Assembly: GCF_038562635.1 (NCBI RefSeq)
Contig: NZ_JBCFBO010000002.1
Coordinates: 485,973 to 549,972, forward strand
Reading direction: 5' to 3'
From: Methanobacterium sp.
GTDB taxonomy: Archaea; Methanobacteriota; Methanobacteria; Methanobacteriales; Methanobacteriaceae
DNA: 64,000 nucleotides
In this document: in pieces, positions 8,918 through 15,263 of the stretch
How positions within the stretch are numbered: the stretch's first letter is position 1
How the letters are laid out: every line of letters begins with the position of its first letter
Program-made: the position numbers and the translations under genes
The notes under the pieces: model-generated
Told to the model about the DNA's origin: nothing
The model's input: the letters and a program-made list of their open reading frames with translations, nothing else
The model's database searches: none

Positions 8918-8927
8918 TAATTAATTC

Positions 8928-8964
8928 TGTAATAAGTTATTAAATAAAATATAATATTTATATA
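8928..8964 (+). promoter_or_regulatory. Promoter region of ABC cassette 2
   Basis: TTTATATA at 8957-8964 lies about 45 nt before the permease ATG (9009). Upstream, TGTAATAAGTTATTA at 8928-8942 is palindromic and shares the TGTAATA half-site with the cassette 1 operators and the MarR promoter site. A further TGTATTAC follows the TATA box. Confidence 0.5.
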
Positions 8965-9008
8965 ATTAAATGTATTACTTAGATTTATTGTATGTTTGGA
9001 GGTTTCAA

Positions 9009-10100
9009 ATGAGCATTTACAAGCTATCCCTTAAAAATTTTAAACGAAGGAAACTTAGAAGCGCCCTAACTATGTTAGGTGTGATTATAGGCGTTACTGC
9101 CCTAGTAGTCCTCATGGGTATTGGTACAGGGATGACATCCTACATGAAAGAGGAAACTGAATCACTTATGGGAGATATTACGATAGTAAACAGCTCTGGT
9201 GGATCAGGAATCACCGGATCTACCGGCGACACATTTTTAAATTCTGCTGCAGTTTCCAAAATAGAGAACATGCCTCAACTTTATGATATTAAAAAAGAAT
9301 CACAATTCTACAGCGAATTAAACAACATGCAGATAGTTGTTGAAGGAATCAGCGACTGGAATCAGATAAAAATTAACGGTACTCCAGGCGTTGTTATCAG
9401 TAAATCACTTGCTGATGATTTTAATTATAAAATTGGAAGTAATATAACTATTAAAGACCATAAATTAACAGTAACTGGGACAACTAACGAAGGAGGGTTC
9501 GGAATAGGGCTTGTATTCATAAACATAGATACCGCTCTTGATATGAACCATAACAATGTATCTACTATTTCTGCAAATACTAAAGGCGATCCAGATACTG
9601 TTAAAAAAGAAATAGAAAGTTCTATAAATGGTACGAGTGCATTCACAAAAAATGACTACACAAAACAGATAGATAATATAATGCAAACGGTAACTCTCTT
9701 TGTAAGCGCCATAGCCAGCGTTGCGTTACTGGTTGGTGTTATAAGCATTATAAACATCATGTTGGTTAATGTTTCAGAGCGGACAAGAGAAATTGGAGTA
9801 CTTAAAGCTATAGGTTTTACAAACAGAGAAATATTGGGAAGTATCCTTACAGAAGCAGGTTTATTGGGCTTTATAGCTTCAGTAGTAGGCATAATTACAG
9901 CTGCAATTTTAATGGAAATTGGAATTATGTTATATGGACCTCAGTTAGGTCTAGAAAATATGAGCTTTACCCAAATGCTTCCATTGTGGTTAGTTGTAGG
10001 TGTAATAGTAGGTGCTACAATTTTAAGTGTTTTAGCAGGATTATATCCCGCATGGAGGGCATCTAAACTAAACGTTGTGGAGGCACTGCGATATGAATAA
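9009..10100 (+). CDS. MacB-type ABC transporter permease (cassette 2)
   Basis: 363 residues from the ATG at 9009 (GGAGG at 8999-9003); a longer frame back to 8970 lacks support. The layout is the same as cassette 1: basic N-terminus, one helix, a MacB_PCD extracytoplasmic domain, then three FtsX-type helices with SERTREIGVLKAIGFTNREI. The extracytoplasmic domain diverges more between paralogues than the membrane part, as expected if the three cassettes recognise different ligands. The stop overlaps the ATPase start by 8 nt. The last 90 nt are identical to cassette 3. Confidence 0.9.
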   Translation: MSIYKLSLKNFKRRKLRSALTMLGVIIGVTALVVLMGIGTGMTSYMKEETESLMGDITIVNSSGGSGITGSTGDTFLNSAAVSKIENMPQLYDIKKESQFYSELNNMQIVVEGISDWNQIKINGTPGVVISKSLADDFNYKIGSNITIKDHKLTVTGTTNEGGFGIGLVFINIDTALDMNHNNVSTISANTKGDPDTVKKEIESSINGTSAFTKNDYTKQIDNIMQTVTLFVSAIASVALLVGVISIINIMLVNVSERTREIGVLKAIGFTNREILGSILTEAGLLGFIASVVGIITAAILMEIGIMLYGPQLGLENMSFTQMLPLWLVVGVIVGATILSVLAGLYPAWRASKLNVVEALRYE

Positions 10101-10752
10101 CGATGTACTGGTATTTAATCATGTCTGGAAAACGTATCAAATGGGAGCAGAAGAAGTAATGGCACTTAAAGGTGTTAATTTAATTATAAATGAAAGCACT
10201 TTTACAGCATTAATGGGGCCTTCTGGATCTGGAAAATCAACACTGCTCCACCTGGCAGGAATACTCGACACACCCACAAAGGGAGCTGTTTTAATGAACG
10301 GGAAAAATATCAAAGAGTATTCATTAAAAGAACAGGCAAAACTCAGGAGGGCTAACATAGGATTTGTATTCCAGCGGTTCAATTTAATGCAGCAGCTTAC
10401 AGCATTAGAAAATGTTATGCTGCCTATGATTTCACCAGATTCCGAAAAAGCAAAAAAACTCCTTGACAAGGTAGGATTATCCGACAAATACGACCGTTAT
10501 CATACACAGCTTTCAGGTGGGGAACAACAGAGGGTTTCCATTGCACGTGCCCTTGCAAATGATCCATCACTTTTACTAGCTGATGAACCAACAGGAGAAC
10601 TAGATACTCAAAATACAAGGATAATAATGGAATTACTTCAAGAATTAAACCAAAATGACGGGTTAACAATTATAGAGGTAACACATGATCCACTATGTGC
10701 AGAATATGCAGACAGGGTAATCAAAATGCAGGACGGCAACATACTCCGTTAA
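10093..10752 (+). CDS. ABC transporter ATPase, MacB/LolD type (cassette 2)
   Basis: 219 residues from the ATG at 10093, which overlaps the permease stop; a longer frame from 10075 is not supported. Walker A GPSGSGKST, signature LSGGEQQRVSIARAL, Walker B LLLADEPTGELD and switch His in EVTHDPL are all present. Parts are identical in DNA to cassette 1 (10405-10520) and others to cassette 3 (about 10516-10607), so the gene is a mosaic. Downstream there is no gene on this strand until cassette 3; the mini-protein array lies on the opposite strand. Confidence 0.93.
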   Translation: MNNDVLVFNHVWKTYQMGAEEVMALKGVNLIINESTFTALMGPSGSGKSTLLHLAGILDTPTKGAVLMNGKNIKEYSLKEQAKLRRANIGFVFQRFNLMQQLTALENVMLPMISPDSEKAKKLLDKVGLSDKYDRYHTQLSGGEQQRVSIARALANDPSLLLADEPTGELDTQNTRIIMELLQELNQNDGLTIIEVTHDPLCAEYADRVIKMQDGNILR

Positions 10753-10892
10753 TTAATTTTTTTTTGACTAATAAATTTTTCATTTAAATTCTATTTTTAA
10801 CCAGTTAAAAAACGTATTGAATTTAAGATCAGTATCTTTTTTACTTAATTCAAGCACATCAACATAATTTTAATCACTCAAGTCTATTATTA

Positions 10893-10973
10893 TGTGCATG
10901 GTTTATACATAACATGTTTACTGGTTAATTTAAATTGAACTTGTTTTAAAAAAAATTCCATTTATTTAATCAA
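10893..10973. repeat. Dispersed intergenic repeat, copy A
   Basis: About 80 bp sharing long blocks with 43659-43735: GTGCA, GTTTATAC, GTTAATTTAA, TTGAAC, TGTTTAAAAAAA and CCATTTATTTAATCA occur in the same order. Both copies are intergenic. The rest of the 10753-11210 gap is AT-rich apart from this repeat and the inverted repeat at 11081-11162. Confidence 0.6.
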
Positions 10974-11080
10974 AAATTAGATAATAATTTAATAGTACTA
11001 TTTGCACAATACTCCCAACATGAGCGATTTTAATTAATTTATAATTTGATTAAAAATTCCAATTTAAAAAAGTAATTAAA

Positions 11081-11162
11081 GGAATATAGGCCTATCCCAC
11101 TGCCAGATATTCCTTTAAAGAAAATGTGTTATGATGAGTGGGAATTTGTATGGGATAGACCT
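11081..11162. repeat. Nested inverted repeats downstream of the mini-protein array
   Basis: Arm AGGCCTATCCCA (11088-11099) pairs with TGGGATAGACCT (11151-11162), with one mismatch. In addition GGAATAT (11081-11087) pairs with ATATTCC (11107-11113). The two stems interleave, so they could alternate or form a pseudoknot. On the minus strand the element follows the mini-protein array and is followed by a T-rich tract, so it may be its terminator. Confidence 0.5.
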
Positions 11163-11210
11163 ATTATTATACATTAAACATGTTATAGTACCAATCCTAT
11201 ATTGAAGCTA

Positions 11211-11261
11211 CTAAATACTTACTGAAGATATGACTGGCCTTAATAAATCCAGTAAACTCAT
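11211..11261 (-). pseudogene. Decayed fifth copy of the mini-protein array
   Basis: ATG at 11261 to TAG at 11211, only 16 codons. Its SLLDLLRPVISSV is clearly homologous to the ALLALLSPVISLV of the copy at 11678-11764, but a TAG truncates it. The ribosome site is degraded (GGGGTT, 11 nt away). DNA similarity continues past the stop, which shows a once full-length copy. Confidence 0.5.
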
Positions 11262-11307
11262 TATATATTTTTAACCCCATTAAAAGGACTATAACACGAT
11301 TACAGTA

Positions 11308-11391
11308 TTAAAATAACAAACACACTAAGGACTGTAATAAACCTCCTAATAAATCTAACAGCTGGTATAAAAAGCCACAGCAGTCTACCAT
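11308..11391 (-). CDS. 27-residue leaderless hydrophobic mini-protein (array copy 1)
   Basis: ATG at 11391, TAA at 11308. The product begins MVDCCGFLYQLLDLLGGLL and continues with a hydrophobic end. Apart from Asp at 3 and 13 it has no charged residues. The Leu pattern would form an amphipathic or membrane-inserted helix. GGAGGTG (11398-11404) lies exactly 6 nt from the ATG, the same spacing as the three sister copies. It shares GFLYQLLDLLGGLL with copy 2. No signal peptide or double-Gly leader is present, so if exported it would need a dedicated transporter. Flanking MacB-type ABC cassettes could serve. Toxin, signal or membrane-regulator roles are all possible. Confidence 0.7.
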   Translation of the reverse strand: MVDCCGFLYQLLDLLGGLLQSLVCLLF

Positions 11392-11435
11392 ATTTCTCAC
11401 CTCCTTTAAATTAATTTTATATTACGCTGATGGCA

Positions 11436-11519
11436 CTAAAATAAAATACCTAAAAGGGAACCTAACAAACCTCCTAATAAATCTAATAGCTGGTATAAAA
11501 AGCCACAGGTTTCTATCAT
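11436..11519 (-). CDS. 27-residue leaderless hydrophobic mini-protein (array copy 2)
   Basis: ATG at 11519, TAG at 11436. It starts MIETCGFLYQLLDLLGG and ends with a Leu/Gly-rich stretch (LLGSLLGILF). It is the same length as copy 1 and shares 14 consecutive residues with it, while most differences at the ends keep hydrophobicity. That conservation of frame and length is the best evidence that the peptides are translated. GGAGGTG (11526-11532) lies 6 nt upstream. There is one Cys, and Glu and Asp are the only charges. It lies 33 nt after copy 3 and 44 nt before copy 1, consistent with one transcript. Confidence 0.7.
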   Translation of the reverse strand: MIETCGFLYQLLDLLGGLLGSLLGILF

Positions 11520-11552
11520 GCTTTTCACCTCCTTTAAACTAGTTTTAATACT

Positions 11553-11639
11553 TCACAGTATTAAAATAACTAGCAGTGCCTGTAATAAATCTTTATTAAA
11601 CATAAAGGGTGTAACAAGTCTGATAAAATGTTTTATCAC
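11553..11639 (-). CDS. 28-residue mini-protein, divergent (array copy 3)
   Basis: GTG start at 11639 with GGGGTG (11646-11651) 6 nt upstream; TGA at 11553. It starts MIKHFIRLVTPFMFNKDLL and ends in a hydrophobic run (QALLVILIL). Unlike the sisters it has a basic N-terminal half, which would give it a cationic amphipathic character. The DNA aligns with copies 1 and 2 over the end (DLLQ-L). It could be a functional partner of different charge, as in multi-component peptide systems, or a copy that is drifting. Confidence 0.55.
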   Translation of the reverse strand: MIKHFIRLVTPFMFNKDLLQALLVILIL

Positions 11640-11677
11640 ACTTTTCACCCCATAAAGACTCCATTACGCCTCAAATA

Positions 11678-11764
11678 CTATAATATAAGTCCTAATAAAG
11701 GACTTACTAGCCCGCCTACTAATGATATAACAGGGCTTAATAAAGCCAATAAAGCTTCCAACAT
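11678..11764 (-). CDS. 28-residue leaderless hydrophobic mini-protein (array copy 4, first in the transcript)
   Basis: ATG at 11764, TAG at 11678. It begins MLEALLALLSPVISLVGG, followed by LVSPLLGLIL. There is a single charge (Glu3) and two Pro. GGAGGTG (11771-11777) lies 6 nt upstream. It is first in the array, about 70-105 nt downstream of the inverted repeat at 11838-11869 and of the MarR gene on the same strand. It is homologous to the decayed copy at 11211-11261. Composition and length match the leaderless peptide type seen in aureocin-like or modulin-like clusters, but no sequence match is claimed. Confidence 0.65.
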   Translation of the reverse strand: MLEALLALLSPVISLVGGLVSPLLGLIL

Positions 11765-11837
11765 ATTTTTCACCTCCTATAAATCCGTATTTGATTTTAT
11801 TTAACACATTCCTAATAAACATTGTTTAAGTATTAAT

Positions 11838-11869
11838 ATTTGACTATTCAAAGTTACAATGAGTCAAAT
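11838..11869. promoter_or_regulatory. Inverted repeat upstream of the mini-protein array
   Basis: ATTTGACT (11838-11845) and AGTCAAAT (11862-11869) form a perfect 8-bp inverted repeat with 16 nt between. It lies in the region expected to hold the array promoter on the minus strand, so it may be an operator. It differs from the TGTAATA palindromes, so a different regulator would be needed. The rest of the 11765-12276 spacer holds a possible 22-codon ORF and a hairpin. Confidence 0.4.
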
Positions 11870-11964
11870 CGTGGAATTATTAGGATTTATAAAAGGTTAA
11901 ATAGAGTTATTAACTCGTTTTTATTTATATAATTTCAAATTCATACCTATGAGAGGACATATAA

Positions 11965-12033
11965 ATGAATATACGTTCTATTGCTCATTATGACTACACT
12001 GGTACTATTTTAAAATTTGCAACTTTTCAATAA
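11965..12033 (+). CDS. Possible 22-residue ORF with own TATA box
   Basis: ATG at 11965 to TAA at 12033. TTTATATAA lies at 11924-11932 and AGAGGA about 8 nt before the start, so a short-leader transcript is plausible. The product (MNIRSIAHYDYTGTILKFAT) is not like the array peptides. It diverges from the array. Weak evidence only. Confidence 0.3.
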   Translation: MNIRSIAHYDYTGTILKFATFQ

Positions 12034-12160
12034 GGGTCCCTTAAATTATACTAAAAATCTAAAAATAAGATATCACAAAGGCAAAATTTCCTATTAAAAA
12101 ATAAAGTTAATTTAAAACATGAAATAGAAAGCTCTATCATGTGTTAGCTAAAAGTATATC

Positions 12161-12226
12161 AGTTCAGTTAGTTAGTAAAACATACTTCACTATATTTAAA
12201 GAATGATTTACTATCTTAACTGAACT
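12161..12226. terminator. Large hairpin downstream of the MarR gene
   Basis: AGTTCAGTTA-TTAGTAAA (12161-12179) pairs with TTTACTA-TAACTGAACT (12207-12226), arms of about 19 nt with a small bulge. It starts about 50 nt after the MarR stop on the minus strand. It could end the MarR transcript or attenuate read-through into the mini-protein array. Confidence 0.45.
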
Positions 12227-12276
12227 TTTGCAGTAGAATTAAAAAATTCTAGGCTTGACTTACTGCTTGCAGATAC

Positions 12277-12738
12277 TTAAAAATTTTTTCTTCCATTATC
12301 TATTCTTAAGAATACCTGCTTGATATTTTCAATTGATCTGCAAATTTCATTCATATCTTTATCATTGTAAAACGAAAAATCTTCTTTCGTTTCTTCAATT
12401 TTATTTTTACGCCATTTATCCAGATATTCATCACCTTTACCCGTAAGGGCAATTTTAATTACCCTCCGATCGCTCATATCATGCAATCTCTGGATCAACC
12501 CATCTTCAACAAGCTTATTGGTCAGATAGGTCATATTTTGTTTTTTCATTCCAATCAAGTTTCCAATTTCAGATATGGATAGTTCTCCCCTTTCCTTTAA
12601 TATTATCAATGTTAAATAATGGGCAAATGACATTTTTATACGCCCATTGCTGGTCTTATACTTCAAAACGTTTTTTTGAAAAAGCTGGTATAACAAAAAT
12701 AAATTATCCAACATTTCTCCTAATTTTTCCTCATCCAT
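12277..12738 (-). CDS. MarR-family transcriptional regulator
   Basis: 153 residues, the family's normal length. The winged helix runs from LTLIILKERGELSISEIGNL through the recognition helix MKKQNMTYLTNKLVEDGLIQ to the wing DRRVIKIALTGKGDEY. Helical ends form the dimer interface. MarR proteins are repressors released by small ligands and often govern efflux or peptide-related genes. GAGGAGG precedes the ATG. It lies between ABC cassettes 2 and 3 and directly upstream, on the same strand, of the mini-protein array. A palindrome at its own promoter resembles the cassette 1 operators. Control of both exporters and peptides is inferred from this. Confidence 0.9.
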   Translation of the reverse strand: MDEEKLGEMLDNLFLLYQLFQKNVLKYKTSNGRIKMSFAHYLTLIILKERGELSISEIGNLIGMKKQNMTYLTNKLVEDGLIQRLHDMSDRRVIKIALTGKGDEYLDKWRKNKIEETKEDFSFYNDKDMNEICRSIENIKQVFLRIDNGRKNF

Positions 12739-12771
12739 TAATAATGCCTCCTCTATTCATATTATGATGTT

Positions 12772-12803
12772 CTATATAAATATTAATGTGATAATGTATT
12801 ACA
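12772..12803 (-). promoter_or_regulatory. MarR promoter with palindromic site
   Basis: On the minus strand TTTATATA (12773-12780) lies about 35 nt before the ATG. Immediately upstream is the imperfect palindrome TGTGATAATGTATTACA (12787-12803), sharing TGT-ATA and TATTACA half-sites with the cassette 1 and 2 elements. Autoregulation is likely. Confidence 0.5.
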
Positions 12804-13170
12804 CCTCCCATAATGTCCAATGTAAGATGTTAATAGAAACTTCAGCAGTTAAGCACATATTCATATTTTCATTCTTGAAAATCTAAAGCTTAATCAAAGT
12901 ATTTTTGTACATTATTTATTTATTAAGTCTATTTAAATACATAAATATGATATTTTTAAATAAAAACATTATTAAGCTATTTAAATAAAAATTAGACTGA
13001 AATTTAGACTATTAATTTTTTAATGAAATGACTAATTATGTATTAAATGCTAAAAATTCAATTCATACAAAATTAAAAAAATTTAATAGTTAATACGTTA
13101 ATAGTATTAAAGTAAGATAAAGAGTTGCATCCAAAAAATGCAACATTATTTCAGGCAAGTATCTACATTC
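12804..13170 (+). promoter_or_regulatory. Regulatory spacer before ABC cassette 3
   Basis: AT-rich, divergent spacer. TTAATA...TATTAA (13090-13110) is an inverted repeat, and GTTGCAT (13124-13130) pairs with ATGCAAC (13138-13144) as a 7-bp hairpin about 40 nt before the permease ATG, so it would lie in the mRNA leader. No extra gene seen. Confidence 0.4.
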
Positions 13171-13181
13171 GGAGGAATCAA

Positions 13182-14273
13182 ATGAGCATTTATAAACTAT
13201 CCTTTAAAAATTTTAAAAGAAGAAAACTTAGAAGCGCCCTAACCATGTTAGGAATAGTAATAGGAGTAACTGCCCTAATTAGTCTTATAGGTATTGGTAC
13301 AGGAATGTCGTCTTATATGAAAGATCAAACAGCTTCCCTTATGGGCGACGTTACCATAACAAATAGCTCTGGAGGGTCAGGAATTACAGGATCTACGGGT
13401 GATTCATTTTTAAATTCTGCCGCAGTTTCCCAAATAGAGAATATGTCAGAGCTTTACAACATTAAAAAAGAAACACAGTTCACTACACAAATGAATAACA
13501 TACAGCTAATGGTCATAGGAATGAGTGACTGGAACCAGTTGAAATTTAACGGGACCGCAGGAGTTGTTATTAGTAAATCACTTGCAGATGAATTAAATTA
13601 TAAAATTGGAAGCAATATAACCGTTAAAGATCAAAAAATGACAATTACCGGGATAACTAACGAAGGAGGAGACAATGGGGCATACGTGTTCATGAATGTT
13701 GATAAAGCCCTCCCTTTAAACAACAACAAGGTATCAAGCATAACTGCAAATACTAAAGCAGACCCTGACACTGTAAAAAACCAGATCGAAAGTGCTGTAA
13801 ACGGTACAAGTGCTTTAACAAAGTCAGACTACACCAAACAAATCGATAACATAATGCAAACAGTAACCCTCTTTGTAGGTGCTATTGCAGGTGTTGCATT
13901 ACTGGTGGGTGTTATAAGCATTGTAAACATCATGTTAGTCAATGTTTCAGAGCGTACAAGAGAAATTGGAGTATTAAAAGCAATTGGATTTAAAAATAGA
14001 GAAATATTAAGCAGCATACTTACAGAAGCCGGTCTTTTAGGTTTATTATCTGCCATAGTAGGAGTAGTTGTAGCTGCTGTCATACTCGAACTTGGAATTA
14101 TGTTCCTTGCACCACAATACGGCATTAGCGGCATTAAACTCACCCAAATGTTGCCTTTATGGTTAGTAGCTGCAGTAATTGGAGGTGCTACAATTTTAAG
14201 TGTTTTAGCAGGATTATATCCCGCATGGAGGGCATCTAAACTAAACGTTGTGGAGGCACTGCGATATGAATAA
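13182..14273 (+). CDS. MacB-type ABC transporter permease (cassette 3)
   Basis: 363 residues from the ATG at 13182, with GGAGG at 13171-13175; the longer frame from 13125 runs through a leader hairpin and is not supported. The architecture matches cassettes 1 and 2: MSIYKLSFKNFKRRKLRSAL opening, extracytoplasmic MacB_PCD domain with a Gly/Ser-rich stretch SSGGSGITGSTGDSF, and FtsX helices with SERTREIGVLKAIGF. It is divergent from MarR. The terminal 90 nt match cassette 2 exactly. It overlaps the ATPase by 8 nt. Confidence 0.9.
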   Translation: MSIYKLSFKNFKRRKLRSALTMLGIVIGVTALISLIGIGTGMSSYMKDQTASLMGDVTITNSSGGSGITGSTGDSFLNSAAVSQIENMSELYNIKKETQFTTQMNNIQLMVIGMSDWNQLKFNGTAGVVISKSLADELNYKIGSNITVKDQKMTITGITNEGGDNGAYVFMNVDKALPLNNNKVSSITANTKADPDTVKNQIESAVNGTSALTKSDYTKQIDNIMQTVTLFVGAIAGVALLVGVISIVNIMLVNVSERTREIGVLKAIGFKNREILSSILTEAGLLGLLSAIVGVVVAAVILELGIMFLAPQYGISGIKLTQMLPLWLVAAVIGGATILSVLAGLYPAWRASKLNVVEALRYE

Positions 14274-14925
14274 CGATGTACTCGAATTTAATGAAGTCTG
14301 GAAAACATACAGAATGGGATCAGAGGACATACAAGCACTTAGAGGGGTTAATTTAACAGTAAGCAGCGGTTCATTTATTGCCATAATGGGGCCTTCTGGA
14401 TCTGGAAAATCAACACTGCTCCACCTGGCAGGAATACTCGACACACCCACAAAGGGAACTGTCTTGCTGAATGGGAAAAATATCAAAGAGTATACCCAAG
14501 ATGAACAGGCAAATCTCCGGAGGGCCAACATAGGATTTGTATTCCAGCGGTTCAATTTAATGCCACAGCTTACAGCATTAGAAAATGTTATGCTGCCTAT
14601 GATTTCACAGGACTCAGGAAAAGCAAAAAAACTCCTTGACAAGGTAGGATTATCCGACAAGTACAACCGTTATCATACACAGCTTTCAGGTGGGGAACAA
14701 CAGAGGGTTTCCATTGCACGTGCCCTTGCAAATGATCCATCACTTTTACTAGCTGATGAACCAACAGGAGAACTAGATACAGAAAATGCAATGATAATAA
14801 TGGAATTACTCCAAGAATTGAATCAAAATGATGGGTTAACAATAGTAGGAGTTACACACAATCCACTATCTGCAAAATATGCCGACGAAGTAATCAGAAT
14901 GCAGGACGGAAATATAATCAGCTGA
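14266..14925 (+). CDS. ABC transporter ATPase, MacB/LolD type (cassette 3)
   Basis: 219 residues from the ATG at 14266. Walker A GPSGSGKST, Q-loop FQRFNLMPQL, signature LSGGEQQRVSIARAL, Walker B LLLADEPTGELD, switch His VTHNPLSAK. All catalytic residues are kept, so all three cassettes look active. It is coupled to the permease by an 8-nt overlap and ends at a palindromic terminator. It shares long identical DNA blocks with cassette 2. Confidence 0.93.
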   Translation: MNNDVLEFNEVWKTYRMGSEDIQALRGVNLTVSSGSFIAIMGPSGSGKSTLLHLAGILDTPTKGTVLLNGKNIKEYTQDEQANLRRANIGFVFQRFNLMPQLTALENVMLPMISQDSGKAKKLLDKVGLSDKYNRYHTQLSGGEQQRVSIARALANDPSLLLADEPTGELDTENAMIIMELLQELNQNDGLTIVGVTHNPLSAKYADEVIRMQDGNIIS

Positions 14926-14931
14926 AAAAAA

Positions 14932-14961
14932 TAGGTTTAAACCTTTATTTATTTCTTTTAA
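14932..14961 (+). terminator. Terminator of cassette 3
   Basis: Palindrome AGGTTTAAACCT (14932-14943) followed by a T-rich tract. It has the same core as the cassette 1 terminator. Confidence 0.55.
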
Positions 14962-15188
14962 TTTTATTATAATCATCATAAACAGAACACAAGTCTCTTT
15001 TTCAAGAATTATTTATAAAAAACGTTGTTTTATTAGAGAAAATATGCTGTAAAAACACAGTTTATTGATAATTTTCACCCAATGGTAATAATTATCTCAT
15101 GAAAAATCAATAATAATGCATAATGCAATTAGTCTGCTATTAACTTATATAATAAAATAATTCCATTAAATTTAGTATTTAGCAGTTT

Positions 15189-15242
15189 TAACTGGATATA
15201 GCTAAAATTTATTTTTAGTAACTTAAAATCATTATCCAGTTA
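15189..15242 (+). promoter_or_regulatory. Inverted repeat upstream of the SulP transporter
   Basis: TAACTGGATA (15189-15198) and TATCCAGTTA (15233-15242) are perfect 10-bp inverted arms ending 21 nt before the ATG. CAGTTTTAACTG overlaps the left arm. It may be an operator pair or an mRNA-leader hairpin. The rest of the 14926-15263 gap is AT-rich and holds the cassette 3 terminator. Confidence 0.5.
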
Positions 15243-15263
15243 TATACCATTAAAAAAGAGAAT

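Noticed and set aside
11124..11177. 17-codon plus-strand ORF inside the inverted repeat
   Set aside because: No ribosome site; the inverted repeat explains the sequence better.
11308..11764. CRISPR-like array in the repeated segment
   Set aside because: Repeats are coding copies of variable identity with no uniform repeat-spacer rhythm, and each has start, stop and ribosome site.
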